Notes: generated from the sequence alone by a model not told the origin. A stretch of 64,000 bases of DNA from Arenibacterium halophilum (GCF_005938225.1 NZ_VCPC01000002.1:992001-1056000), one strand, 5' to 3'. Numbered from the stretch's first letter, positions 37,822-46,957 are shown. Program-made: numbers and translations.

Positions 37822-38463
37822 TCAACGCGATACGACGTCGACTTCGTTGTAGCCGGCCGTAAAGCCCTTGAGAGACATCTCAAGCTCGACCACCTGATCG
37901 GGGGCCGGTGCCGGGCGCAGGCTGATCTTGGCAGTGCTGCCGCGTTTCATCGCGGTCACGTCTTCTTCGGTCAGGCCGATCTGGGCGATACAACCGATGG
38001 GGTTACAGAACGAATAGCCATAGCGTTTGCCCGGGTTCGAATCGATGGCAATGGTCAGCTGCGCCGGCAGCAGCGTTTCCAACGGCACGATGATCGTGGC
38101 GCCGGCGACGGCCTGCTGGCCATCGGCGATCCGGAACAGCGAATACTCCGCGATCGGGTTGCCAGCTTCATCGGTCAGAATCTGCAGAAGCGAGCAGGGA
38201 TCGGTTTCGCCCTCGGTCTTGATACAGGCCAGATCCCAGTCATCGAACTTTTGCTTGGAATAGCGATCGCCCATAGCCAGTTCCCCGTCGTCGACAGAGC
38301 GGCCAAGATCCAGTTGATCTTCGCCCGATGCAGAGTCAGCGGCCGGTGCAGCCGTGTCTGCCGGGGCTTCGGAGGGTTGTTCCGTGTCGGTTTGCTGGGC
38401 CAGGGCCGGAGCTGACAGAGCAAGAACGGCAAGCAGAGACAGGGGCGTGAGATGTTTTAACAT
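37822..38463 (-). CDS. Invasion-associated locus B (IalB) family periplasmic protein
   Basis: This 213-aa protein has a signal peptide (MLKHLTPLSLLAVLALSAPALAQ), an acidic and Ala-rich linker (about 24-55) and an IalB domain with four Cys in two pairs (LACIKTEGETDPCSLL and FCNPIGCIAQIG), probably disulfide-bonded. IalB was named from Bartonella, but the family is widespread in free-living alphaproteobacteria and its function is unclear. Upstream lie two minus-strand small-RNA candidates; one may instead be its leader. Confidence 0.87.
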   Translation of the reverse strand: MLKHLTPLSLLAVLALSAPALAQQTDTEQPSEAPADTAAPAADSASGEDQLDLGRSVDDGELAMGDRYSKQKFDDWDLACIKTEGETDPCSLLQILTDEAGNPIAEYSLFRIADGQQAVAGATIIVPLETLLPAQLTIAIDSNPGKRYGYSFCNPIGCIAQIGLTEEDVTAMKRGSTAKISLRPAPAPDQVVELEMSLKGFTAGYNEVDVVSR

Positions 38464-38613
38464 AGGGTACCTGTAGTTTGTTCGTTGCCGCGTTCTCTAG
38501 CACGTCCGCCCGGTCATGTCAGCGCGTTATCGCCATTCCTGCGGGCAGTGCGGGCATCGGCGGGGGCCAGCCGGTGGGCCCGGGCCAGCGAATTTCTGCC
38601 GGGTTCGGTGCGC

Positions 38614-38689
38614 CTGAAAACAAATCGGGGGACCGTTGAGGCCCCCCGACTATTTGTATCTCCCCGTCGGACTGGCCGACTTAGTAATT
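38614..38689 (-). ncRNA. Candidate small RNA or attenuated ialB leader
   Basis: The minus strand shows TTGACC (38719-38724)-17 bp-TAACGT (38696-38701). The transcript that follows has a dyad GTCGG-CCAGT-CCGAC (38667-38681), a linker, and a strong GC stem TCGGGGG.../...CCCCCGA (38625-38650) followed by TTTGTTTT. The terminator-like end sits about 150 bp before the ialB start, so the RNA could be independent or a leader that limits ialB expression. Confidence 0.4.
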
Positions 38690-38786
38690 GTCCAAACGTT
38701 ACGAAAAGGTTTCGCAACGGTCAACAGCAATAAAAGCGATTCTTTAAACCCTTCTTTCATGTGCTCAACTATTTGGCACACCACGG

Positions 38787-38870
38787 AAAAAAGGCCGTAC
38801 CCGAAGGTACGGCCAGTCTGACAGGGAGGAAGTGCCCAACCGCCGAAAGGATCAGAGGCGGGCAGAAATC
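38787..38870 (-). ncRNA. Candidate small RNA, sibling of the one at 24908
   Basis: The minus strand has a CCGCC/GGCGG hairpin (38840-38861), a linker with GCACTTCCTCCCTGT including CCTCCC (38824-38829), and a perfect 9-bp terminator stem GGCCGTACC/GGTACGGCC with a UUCG loop (38793-38814) followed by six Ts. It lies between divergent genes, so it cannot be an ordinary 3' end. The promoter is not clear. The remaining bases of the 434-bp gap show no gene. Confidence 0.5.
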
Positions 38871-38897
38871 ACTATGGCATCGAAACGTTAAGCGAGT

Positions 38898-40475
38898 ATG
38901 TTCAAGCCCGGAATTTCGGGGGAACAGGTGATGGACGGCAAGATTTTCCTTGGTGGCGGCGGGCCGGATTACGGCGAAAAGCAAGGGCTTGCGCTGGATT
39001 ATGCCAATCGTCACGGGCTGATCGCCGGGGCCACGGGCACAGGCAAAACGGTGACTCTGCAAATTCTTGCCGAAGGCTTCAGCGCCGCCGGGGTGCCGGT
39101 GTTCCTGTCCGACGTGAAAGGCGACCTGTCGGGCCTTGCCCGCGCCGGCAGCGCCGAGGCCAAGCTGCACGATGCATTCACCAGCCGGGCCCGGACCATC
39201 GGGTTTGACGATTTCGCCTATGCCGCCTTTCCCGTCACCTTCTGGGATCTCTTCGGCGCGCAGGGGCATCCGGTGCGCACCACCGTGGCCGAGATGGGGC
39301 CGCTGTTGCTGGCCCGTCTGCTGGATCTGACCGAGGCGCAGGAAGGCATCCTGAACATCGCCTTCCGGGTTGCCGACGAAGACGGGCTGCCGCTGCTCGA
39401 TCTGCGCGATCTGCAATCGCTGCTGGTGTGGATCGGCGAAAACCGGGCCGATCTGTCGCTGCGCTATGGCAATGTCTCGGTCTCGTCGATCGGGGCGATT
39501 CAGCGCCGTCTGCTGGTGCTGGAAAACCAGGGCGGCACGCAGCTGTTTGGCGAGCCGGCGCTGGATCTGGCCGACATGATGCGCTGTGACCGTGATGGGC
39601 GCGGGCGGGTCAACATCCTCGCCGCGGACAAGCTGATGGGCGCGCCGGGGCTTTATGCCACCTTCCTGCTCTGGCTGCTGAGCGAGCTGTTCGAGGAACT
39701 GCCCGAGGTGGGCGACCCGGACAAGCCCAAGCTGGTGTTCTTCTTTGACGAGGCGCATCTGCTGTTCGACGGCGCGCCCAAGGCGCTGGTGGACAAGGTG
39801 GAACAGGTCGCGCGGCTGATCCGGTCCAAGGGCGTGGGCGTTTACTTTGTCACGCAAAGCCCCGCCGACATCCCCGAGGATATTCTGGGCCAGCTCGGCA
39901 ACCGCATCCAGCACGCGCTGCGCGCCTTTACCGCGCGCGATCAGAAGAACCTGCGGCTTGCGGCGGAAACCTATCGCCCGAACCCGCGCTTTTCGACCGA
40001 GGATGCGATCCGCGATGTCGGCGTGGGCGAGGCGGTGACCTCGATGCTGATGAAGAAGGGCGCGCCGGGGATCGTGGAACGCACGCTGATCCGACCGCCC
40101 TCGTCGCAGCTTGGCCCGATTTCCGAAGATCAGCGCCGGGCGATCCTTGCGACATCGGACATGGCCGGGAAATACGACACGCCGCTGGATCGCCGCTCGG
40201 CCTATGAAATCCTGACGGAACGGGCGGCCAAGGCGGCCGAAGCCGCCGAACAGGCCGAGGCGCAGGAAGAACAGGCCGAGGCGGCACAGCGCGAATACAG
40301 CGCCGGGCGGCGCTATAGCGGGACGCGCGTCACGCGGTCCACCTCGCGCCGGGTGGGTGCCGAGCGCGACACGTTTGGGTCGGCCATGACCGAGGCTGTC
40401 ATCAAGGAACTGAAAGGCACCACCGGGCGGCGCATCGTGCGCGGGATTCTGGGTGGGCTGTTCAAAGGCCGCTAG
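38898..40475 (+). CDS. HerA-like / DUF853 AAA ATPase
   Basis: This 525-aa P-loop ATPase has Walker A GATGTGKT (44-51), Walker B LVFFFDEAHLLFDG, and VYFVTQSPADIPEDIL with a sensor Gln. The C-terminal part is a coiled, Ala/Glu-rich region (KAAEAAEQAEAQEEQAEAA) and a basic tail. It belongs to the HerA-like C-terminal helicase group (DUF853), whose members are thought to be DNA translocases; its role is unproven. The 3' end overlaps the convergent PBP gene by 4 bp. Confidence 0.85.
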   Translation: MFKPGISGEQVMDGKIFLGGGGPDYGEKQGLALDYANRHGLIAGATGTGKTVTLQILAEGFSAAGVPVFLSDVKGDLSGLARAGSAEAKLHDAFTSRARTIGFDDFAYAAFPVTFWDLFGAQGHPVRTTVAEMGPLLLARLLDLTEAQEGILNIAFRVADEDGLPLLDLRDLQSLLVWIGENRADLSLRYGNVSVSSIGAIQRRLLVLENQGGTQLFGEPALDLADMMRCDRDGRGRVNILAADKLMGAPGLYATFLLWLLSELFEELPEVGDPDKPKLVFFFDEAHLLFDGAPKALVDKVEQVARLIRSKGVGVYFVTQSPADIPEDILGQLGNRIQHALRAFTARDQKNLRLAAETYRPNPRFSTEDAIRDVGVGEAVTSMLMKKGAPGIVERTLIRPPSSQLGPISEDQRRAILATSDMAGKYDTPLDRRSAYEILTERAAKAAEAAEQAEAQEEQAEAAQREYSAGRRYSGTRVTRSTSRRVGAERDTFGSAMTEAVIKELKGTTGRRIVRGILGGLFKGR

Positions 40476-42361
40476 GGCCGGTTCACGTCGCGCCACAGGC
40501 TGTCGCCCTCAGGCGGCCAGCCCCGCACATAGCCCTGGAATCGTTCGACCAAATTGCGGTTGTAGCGGGCGAAAATCTCGGCCGGCAGATCGCCGCCGCC
40601 CACGGCCCGCATGGTGCCGCCTTCGCGCGGGCCGGCCCAGACGGCGGTGACGATACCATGCTCGGGGAAACCCACGAACCAGGCATCGCGGTTTTCCTGG
40701 CTGGTGCCGGTCTTGCCGAACACCGCGCTTTTGTCGAACCGCGCGGCATCGCCGGTGCCGCCGGGCGCGGTGACTTCGGCCAGCATGGCACGCATGGCGG
40801 CGATGGCACGCGGGTTCACAACGGTGTCGGTTTCCACCTCAGGCGGCTGGTACAGCACCCTACCATTCTGCCCCAGCACCGCGCGCAGCAGATGCGCCTG
40901 CCGCAGATAGCCTCCGTTCGCCAACACAAGGAACGCGCCCGCATTGGCCGCCATGGTCGTTTCTGCCGCGCCCAGCACAACGGCGCTGCCCGGCTCGGTT
41001 CCATCTGTCAGCCCCAGCCGCCCGGCCATTTCGGCGACACGCTCCAGCCCGACCTGTTCGGCCAGCCACATGGTACAGACATTGCGGCTCTGACGCAGGC
41101 AATCGCCCATCGCGATATCGCCCAGATAGCGGCCATCGACGTTGCGCGGCTGAAACTTGCCCTGCAGCGCCCTTGGATCGTCGCGCAGGATGTCCGTCGC
41201 GCTCCACCCGCGCTCCAGCGCGGCAAGGTAGGTGGAGATCTTGGCGGTCGAGGCCGCCTGCCGCCGCGCCTGAATTGCAAGGTTCCAGTTCGATTGCGCG
41301 TGATCCAGCCCGCCCACCATCGCCAGTATCCGCCCCCGCGCATCCAGCGTGATCAGCCCCACACGCGCCACGCGGCGGCCGGTGTAATCGGCGGCCTCTG
41401 CCCGGGCGATGCGCTGCGCCTGATCCTGCGCCAGCGGGTCGATGGTGGTCAGTGCATGGTGCAGCCCGTTCGGCAGGCTCCCGGCAATCGCCGCCACTTC
41501 GCGCATCACCTGATCTTCGATGTATCGGTCGCGCCGGGGCAGTGCGGCGTAATCGGCGGGCAGGGCGGCGGCAATATCGGGGTCGGTCCCCTCGGGCAGC
41601 AGCCCCTGATTGCGCATTCGCGTAATGACCAGAGCGGCGCGCCGCGCGCTGGCTTCGGGGTGGCGCACCGGGTTCAGAAGTGTGGGCGCGTTGATCATGC
41701 CCACCAGCACGGCCGCCTCGGCCAGCGTCAGCCGCGCCGGCGGCTTGCCGAAATAGGTTCGCGCCGCATCCCGCAGCCCGATCACCGGCACCCCGCGCGC
41801 ACGCCCGAAATTCACCCGGCTTAGATACAGCCGCACCACGTCCTGCTTGCTGTGGGTCAGCGAGATGCGAGTCGCCAGAAACAGCTCGGCGAACTTGCGG
41901 CTGATGCTGCCAGACGCGCCTGTCATCGTGTTCTTGGCCAGCTGCATCGCCAGCGTACTGCCACCCCGGTCGCCCCCCGTCAGAAGCGCCTTGCCAAACG
42001 ACAGCGGATCGACGCCAAAGTGGTAATTGAACCGTCGATCCTCGGTCGCGATCAGCGCATCCCGCACGACCTGCGGCACCTCGTCCTGCCGCAGCGTGGT
42101 GTCGCAGATGCAGGCGATCATCTCCAGCCGGTCACCGGATTTACGAAAGATGACAAGAGGTTGCGTCAGCGCCGCCTGAAACACGCGCCGGTCGATGGGG
42201 TAGAGCACGAACAGCGCCCCCAGCACCCCGGCCAGCGCCGCGCCCAGCAGGATCCCGCGCAGCAACCGCCCCAGAAACCCGCGCCGCTGGACACGCTCGG
42301 CCTCGGGGTCGCGGGATTGGATCGGCCCATCATCGGGGGGCGGGGGCGTGGAAAAGTACAC
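40472..42361 (-). CDS. Class A penicillin-binding protein (transglycosylase/transpeptidase)
   Basis: This 629-aa bifunctional wall synthase has one membrane anchor (GRLLRGILLGAALAGVLGALF at about 33-52), a GT51 domain with ATEDRRFNYHFGVDP and GGSTLAMQLAKN, and a transpeptidase domain with S..K in ASTAKISTYL, SRN, and KTGTSQENRDAWFVGF. The shape and modest length resemble PBP1C/1A relatives. No alpha-2-macroglobulin gene (pbpC partner) is adjacent. Confidence 0.9.
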   Translation of the reverse strand: MYFSTPPPPDDGPIQSRDPEAERVQRRGFLGRLLRGILLGAALAGVLGALFVLYPIDRRVFQAALTQPLVIFRKSGDRLEMIACICDTTLRQDEVPQVVRDALIATEDRRFNYHFGVDPLSFGKALLTGGDRGGSTLAMQLAKNTMTGASGSISRKFAELFLATRISLTHSKQDVVRLYLSRVNFGRARGVPVIGLRDAARTYFGKPPARLTLAEAAVLVGMINAPTLLNPVRHPEASARRAALVITRMRNQGLLPEGTDPDIAAALPADYAALPRRDRYIEDQVMREVAAIAGSLPNGLHHALTTIDPLAQDQAQRIARAEAADYTGRRVARVGLITLDARGRILAMVGGLDHAQSNWNLAIQARRQAASTAKISTYLAALERGWSATDILRDDPRALQGKFQPRNVDGRYLGDIAMGDCLRQSRNVCTMWLAEQVGLERVAEMAGRLGLTDGTEPGSAVVLGAAETTMAANAGAFLVLANGGYLRQAHLLRAVLGQNGRVLYQPPEVETDTVVNPRAIAAMRAMLAEVTAPGGTGDAARFDKSAVFGKTGTSQENRDAWFVGFPEHGIVTAVWAGPREGGTMRAVGGGDLPAEIFARYNRNLVERFQGYVRGWPPEGDSLWRDVNRP

Positions 42362-42431
42362 GGGTCAACCGGGCTGCTACGGGTCTGACCAGACCCCACC
42401 AGCATCCGTCGGGTAAGTCAAACCATCCCGC

Positions 42432-43736
42432 TCACTTTTCCGGGATCAGCCCGCGCGGGCTGAACCGCAGCACCAGCAGCAGAACCAGCCCCATGGTGAA
42501 CAGCCGCATATGCGCCGCGCTGTCCATCAGGTGATCCTTCAGCCAGTAGCCATCCGCCATCCCCGAGGTCACGGTCTGCATCAGCCAGATGCCCATCGGT
42601 TCAACCTGCACCCACAGGAACCATATCAGGAAGCCGCCCAGCACCGCGCCGAAGTTGTTGCCCGATCCGCCGACGATCACCATCACCCAGACCAGGAAGG
42701 TAAAGCGCAGCGGCTGGTAGGTGCCCGGCGTCAACTGCCCGTCCAGCGTGGTCAGCATCGCCCCCGCCAGCCCGCAGACGGCGCTGCCCAGCACAAAGAT
42801 TTGCAGATGGCGGCGGGTCACGTCCTTTCCCATCGCCTCGGCGGCAACTTCGTTGTCGCGAATGGCGCGCATCATCCGGCCCCACGGGCTCTTCAGCGCC
42901 ATCTGCGACATCCACAGGATCACCAGAAGCACCACCAGGAACAGCGCCGCATAGATCAGCTTCACATAAAGCGTCGAGGCTTCGACCGGGTCCAGCCCAA
43001 GCGAGGCCGCCCGTTCCACGAAGCTGGGGTCGCCTTGCAAATCAATCTCATAGGCCATCGGACGCGGGATCCCGACGACGTTCTTCACGCCCCGGCTCAG
43101 CCAATCCTCGTTCTTCAGGATCGCAATGATGATCTCGGCAATGCCCAGCGTCGCAATCGCCAGGTAGTCCGAGCGCAGGCCAAGCGCGGTCTTGCCGATC
43201 AGCCAGGCCGCCCCCGCCGCCAGCAGCCCGCCCACCGGCCAGGCCACCAGCACCGGCAGGCCCAGCCCGCCCAGATACCCCTCAAGCGCGGGGTTGACCT
43301 GTTCGACGGCATCCACACCCGGATCCAGCACACCCCGGTAGACAAAGAACCCCACGATCAGGATGGCAAGGACGGCCAGGCTGCGCATAGCCCCGCGCGG
43401 CATCCGTTTGTAGACCTGCACGGTCGCCACGATGGTCGCCGCGCCCAGCAGCAGCCCAAGCAACACGCCCATGCCGCCCGCCGACCAGGCATCGGGAACC
43501 GGCTGCATCGACACCAGAACCGTGGCCAGCCCGCCCAGTGCGACAAACCCCATGATCCCCACGTTGAACAGCCCGGCAAACCCCCATTGCAGGTTCACGC
43601 CAATCGCCATGATCGCCGAAATCAGCCCCATGTTCAGGATCAGCAGCGCAGTGTTCCAGCTTTGCAGGAACCCGGACCCCACGATCAGCACCGCGACGAT
43701 GGCAAACAGCATCACATTGCGCATGGTCTCGCTCAT
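42432..43736 (-). CDS. livM: Branched-chain amino acid-type ABC permease LivM
   Basis: This 434-aa HAAT-family permease has about ten membrane segments, including the LivM pattern ALGLRSDYLAIATLGIAEII and MRAIRDNEVAAEAMGKDV (the cytoplasmic EAA-like loop contacting the ATPase). It is longer than the usual ~320-420 residues because of an N-terminal insertion (about 90-150). Its ATG overlaps the livH stop by four bases. Last gene of the operon. Confidence 0.93.
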   Translation of the reverse strand: MSETMRNVMLFAIVAVLIVGSGFLQSWNTALLILNMGLISAIMAIGVNLQWGFAGLFNVGIMGFVALGGLATVLVSMQPVPDAWSAGGMGVLLGLLLGAATIVATVQVYKRMPRGAMRSLAVLAILIVGFFVYRGVLDPGVDAVEQVNPALEGYLGGLGLPVLVAWPVGGLLAAGAAWLIGKTALGLRSDYLAIATLGIAEIIIAILKNEDWLSRGVKNVVGIPRPMAYEIDLQGDPSFVERAASLGLDPVEASTLYVKLIYAALFLVVLLVILWMSQMALKSPWGRMMRAIRDNEVAAEAMGKDVTRRHLQIFVLGSAVCGLAGAMLTTLDGQLTPGTYQPLRFTFLVWVMVIVGGSGNNFGAVLGGFLIWFLWVQVEPMGIWLMQTVTSGMADGYWLKDHLMDSAAHMRLFTMGLVLLLVLRFSPRGLIPEK

Positions 43737-44743
43737 ACCGATTTCCCCCGGAACAGGCCGGTCGGCTTGAACAGCAGCACGATCAGCAAAATGACAAAGG
43801 ACACGGCGAATTTGTAATCCGTGCTGAGAAGCTGAACCAGGCTCGAAGGCTCAAGCGAGTCGGGCAGCAGGTAGCCCAGCACCTTTTTCCACGCATAGGT
43901 GATAGTCACCTCGCTGAAGGCGATCACGAAGCCGCCCGCGATGGCCCCCAGCGGATTGCCCAGCCCCCCCACGATGGCGGCGGCAAAGATCGGCAGAAGC
44001 AGCTGGAAATAGGTGAAAGGCTTGAAGGATTTGTCCAACCCGTACAGCACGCCCGCCACCGTGGTCAGCCCTGCCACGATCAGCCAGGTATAGGTCACGA
44101 CACGCTCGGGGTTGATGCCCGAAAGCAGCGCCAGATCCTCGTTGTCGGAATAGGCGCGCATGGATTTCCCGGTGCGCGTGCGGTTCAGGAACCAGAACAG
44201 CAGCGCCACGACAATCACCGCCGTCACCACCGTCAACGCCTGGCTGGTGCGCAGCGCCAACCCCTCGTCCAGCCCCGACCAGGCCTTGAAATCCCGCGCC
44301 GAAATGATGAAGCGCGCCCCGTCAGCGAAATTCTGATCGTCCGGCCCGATGATGAACCGCACGATCCCGTTCATGATGAACATCACACCCAGCGACACGA
44401 TCACAAGGATCACCGGCTTGGCCTTCTGCTCGCGGTAGAACCGGTAAACCACCCGGTCGGTCGCCACCAGCAGCAGCGCCGTACCCGCGATGCCAAAGGG
44501 CAGCGCCAGCAGCGCGGTCGGCAGCACCCCGAGCGAAATCCCCGAGGCCTGAAAGCCCCAGGTCACAAGGATGGTGATCATCGCACCAAAGGCCATGGTG
44601 TCGCCATGGGCAAAGTTCGAAAACCGCAGGATCCCGTAAATCAGCGTCACCCCCAGCGCGCCCAGCGCCAGCTGGCTGCCATAGGCCATGCCCGGGATCA
44701 GCACGTAATTCGTCAACGCGACGATGGCGTTCAAAAGCTCCAT
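43733..44743 (-). CDS. livH: Branched-chain amino acid-type ABC permease LivH
   Basis: ATG 44743 (MELLNAIVALTNYVLIPG) overlaps the stop of the preceding small gene by one base and is preferred over the upstream extension to 44764. The 336-aa membrane protein shows FSNFAHGDTMAFGAM and MRAYSDNEDLALLSGINPERV, the ATPase-contact loop. It forms the permease with LivM. Confidence 0.94.
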   Translation of the reverse strand: MELLNAIVALTNYVLIPGMAYGSQLALGALGVTLIYGILRFSNFAHGDTMAFGAMITILVTWGFQASGISLGVLPTALLALPFGIAGTALLLVATDRVVYRFYREQKAKPVILVIVSLGVMFIMNGIVRFIIGPDDQNFADGARFIISARDFKAWSGLDEGLALRTSQALTVVTAVIVVALLFWFLNRTRTGKSMRAYSDNEDLALLSGINPERVVTYTWLIVAGLTTVAGVLYGLDKSFKPFTYFQLLLPIFAAAIVGGLGNPLGAIAGGFVIAFSEVTITYAWKKVLGYLLPDSLEPSSLVQLLSTDYKFAVSFVILLIVLLFKPTGLFRGKSV

Positions 44744-45138
44744 CAGCTTGTCTCCCGCGTGCATTGGCCGGAATAGGTTCCGGCAGACGGCGCCAAGAAG
44801 GTGCCGTGAATGGATAGAAAGGCCGCGCCGCCCTCGAACAGGCTCAGCAGTGCGACGGCGTTCGCGTCCTCGTCAATATCGACCGACACGAAATGCCGGG
44901 CCTCGCCGTCGCCCATGATCTCGGCGAATGTGCCCGCGATGTCCGATGCGCTCTCAAGCGCCCAGCCTTCGCGCGTGGGTGTCAGCACGGCCTCGATCGG
45001 CGCATCGCTGCCGCAATCCGAGGTGCCACAGCCCTTTGTCAGCGTGCAGCGATAGGGCCCGGCCGCCGTGGCTGCACTTGCGGCCAGCATCAGCACCGCC
45101 GCGCCAAATCCTGCTGTCATTTTTCCCGCGCGCCTCAT
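44743..45138 (-). CDS. Secreted Cys-containing protein embedded in the liv operon
   Basis: This 131-aa product has a signal peptide (MTAGFGAAVLMLAASAATAA, with an alternative start six residues upstream). The mature domain has five Cys, four in RCTLTKGCGTSDCG and the C-terminal SGQCTRETS. I do not recognise the family. Its ATG overlaps the livF stop by four bases and its TGA overlaps the livH ATG, so it is expressed with the transporter and should be made in similar amounts. A periplasmic accessory role is possible but unproven. Confidence 0.75.
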   Translation of the reverse strand: MRRAGKMTAGFGAAVLMLAASAATAAGPYRCTLTKGCGTSDCGSDAPIEAVLTPTREGWALESASDIAGTFAEIMGDGEARHFVSVDIDEDANAVALLSLFEGGAAFLSIHGTFLAPSAGTYSGQCTRETS

Positions 45139-45962
45139 CCGCCCAGAAAACTCCGCCGAACCTCGTCATCCGCCAGCAGGTCCTTGCCGGTGCCGGTATG
45201 GGCATTGCGTCCCTGCACCAGCACATAGCCCTTGTCGGCGATCTCCAGCGCCTGACGGGCGTTCTGTTCCACCATCAGGATCGGGATGCCGGTCCGCGAC
45301 ACCTCGATGATCCGGTCGAACAGCTCGTCCATCACGATCGGGCTGACCCCGGCGGTCGGCTCGTCCAGCATCAGAACCTTGGGCTTGGTCATCAGCGCGC
45401 GCCCCACGGCCACCTGCTGGCGCTGCCCGCCCGACAGCTCGCCCGCCGCCTGCAGCCGCTTTTCCTTCAGGATCGGGAACAGGTCATAGACCTGCGCCAT
45501 CGTATCGCGGAAATCGTCGCGCCGAATGAACGCGCCCATCTCAAGGTTCTCTTCCACGCTCATCGAGGTGAAGATGTTGTTGGTCTGCGGCACGAACCCC
45601 ATGCCCTTGGCCACCCGGTCCTGCGGCGTCAGCGCGCTGATGTCCTCGCCATCCAGCAACACATGCCCGCCGCGCAGATCCAGCATCCCGAAGACAGCCT
45701 TCATCGCGGTGGACTTGCCCGCCCCATTGGGCCCCACGATCACGGCAATCTCGCCCGGATCCACGGCAATGGTGCAGTCGTGCAGGATGTCGGGCCCCTT
45801 GCCATAGCCGCCCGTCATCGTCTCGCCGATCAGAAAGGCACTCTTCGCCTCGGATTTCACCGCCGGCCCGCCCTTACGATAGGGTATCTCGCCCGCGCCC
45901 CCGCGCCGGGTAATCGAGGCATCCTTGTTGCCCCGGTCATCGTGATAGGGGTTCGACATCAT
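45135..45962 (-). CDS. livF: Branched-chain amino acid-type ABC ATPase LivF
   Basis: This ATPase of about 275 residues has Walker A GPNGAGKST, signature LSGGQRQQVAVGRAL and Walker B VLMLDEPTAG. Relative to LivF it has about 40 extra N-terminal residues (SNPYHDDRGNKDASITRRGG). GTG 45965, ATG 45962 and ATG 45959 are all possible starts; a GAAGGGA just upstream favours the middle one. Confidence 0.93.
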   Translation of the reverse strand: MMSNPYHDDRGNKDASITRRGGAGEIPYRKGGPAVKSEAKSAFLIGETMTGGYGKGPDILHDCTIAVDPGEIAVIVGPNGAGKSTAMKAVFGMLDLRGGHVLLDGEDISALTPQDRVAKGMGFVPQTNNIFTSMSVEENLEMGAFIRRDDFRDTMAQVYDLFPILKEKRLQAAGELSGGQRQQVAVGRALMTKPKVLMLDEPTAGVSPIVMDELFDRIIEVSRTGIPILMVEQNARQALEIADKGYVLVQGRNAHTGTGKDLLADDEVRRSFLGG

Positions 45963-46013
45963 CACATCCCTTCGTCAAGGCCCGGCGCCACCGCCTGAAG
46001 GCTGGCCCCCAGC

Positions 46014-46069
46014 TTCTTTGGGCCAAAAATATCCCGGGGGACTCCCGCAGGGAGGGGGGCAGAGCCCCC
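46014..46069. repeat. Rhodobacteraceae-type intergenic repeat, copy 2
   Basis: TTCTTTGGGCCAAAAATATC continues to CCGGGGGA and ends in GGGGGCAGAGCCCCC, matching 37684-37743 base for base over most of its length. It sits in the 120-bp gap between livG and livF. Confidence 0.75.
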
Positions 46070-46083
46070 AGAAACCGCCGGCC

Positions 46084-46881
46084 TCATGCGCCCACCGTAT
46101 CGCCCTGTACCAGGCCCTTGTTCTTCAACCCGGTGCCCAGATAGGCCTCGATCACCTGCTCATTCGCCTTGATCTCGGCCAGCGTGCCCTCGGCCAAGAC
46201 CTTGCCCTCGGCCATGCAGATCACCGGGTCGCACAGGCGGTCGATGAAATCCATGTCATGCTCGATCACCACAAAGGTGTACCCGCGCTCGGCGTTCAGC
46301 CGCAGGATCGCGTCGCCGATGGTGTTCAGCAGCGTCCGGTTCACCCCGGCGCCCACCTCGTCCAGAAACACGATGCGCGCATCCACCATCATGGTGCGCC
46401 CCAGCTCCAGCAGCTTCTTCTGCCCGCCTGAAATCTGCCCAGCCTTGTGATCGGCGAGGTGTTCGATGGTCAGGAACTCCAGCACTTCGTCGGCCTTGGC
46501 CTTCAGCGCGCGTTCCTCGTCGGCGATGCGCCTGCGTCCGAACCAGGTGTTCCACAGGGTTTCGCCCGATTGCGCACCCGGCACCATCATCAGGTTCTCG
46601 CGGCAACTCATCGAGGAAAACTCATGCGCGATCTGGAAGGTGCGCAGCAGCCCCTTGTGGAACAGATCATGCGGCGGCAGGCCGGTGATGTCCTCTCCGC
46701 CCATCGTGACGCGCCCGGAAGTCGGTTCAAGAACCCCGGCGATCACGTTGAAAAGCGTGGTTTTTCCGGCCCCGTTCGGGCCGATCAGCCCGGTGATTGA
46801 CCCTTCGCGGATCGTCAGCGTGGCCCCGTCGACGGCATGGAAACCGCCAAAGTGCTTGTGCACGTCTTCGACGACGATCAT
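46084..46881 (-). CDS. livG: Branched-chain amino acid-type ABC ATPase LivG
   Basis: This 265-aa ATPase has Walker A GPNGAGKTT, signature ISGGQKKLLELGRTMM, Walker B IVFLDEVGAGV (E-V in place of E-P) and VIEHDMDFIDRLCD. It pairs with LivF. The gap to livK upstream contains a strong hairpin. Confidence 0.93.
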   Translation of the reverse strand: MIVVEDVHKHFGGFHAVDGATLTIREGSITGLIGPNGAGKTTLFNVIAGVLEPTSGRVTMGGEDITGLPPHDLFHKGLLRTFQIAHEFSSMSCRENLMMVPGAQSGETLWNTWFGRRRIADEERALKAKADEVLEFLTIEHLADHKAGQISGGQKKLLELGRTMMVDARIVFLDEVGAGVNRTLLNTIGDAILRLNAERGYTFVVIEHDMDFIDRLCDPVICMAEGKVLAEGTLAEIKANEQVIEAYLGTGLKNKGLVQGDTVGA

Positions 46882-46930
46882 CGCACCCCCTGTCGGCCGC
46901 TTTGGTGCAGCCCTTGTGTTGATTGAGACA

Positions 46931-46957
46931 GCCCGGCGCAGATCTCCTGCGCCGGGC
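46931..46957. other. Hairpin between livK and livG
   Basis: GCCCGGCGCA (46931-46940) and TGCGCCGGGC (46948-46957) form a perfect 10-bp stem without a T-run. Such stems often protect the 3' end of binding-protein mRNA or thin out downstream expression. Confidence 0.7.

Noticed and set aside
38769-40496. Minus-strand frame opposite the HerA-like ATPase
   Set aside because: No domain, and it covers the small-RNA candidate and a clear P-loop gene on the other strand.
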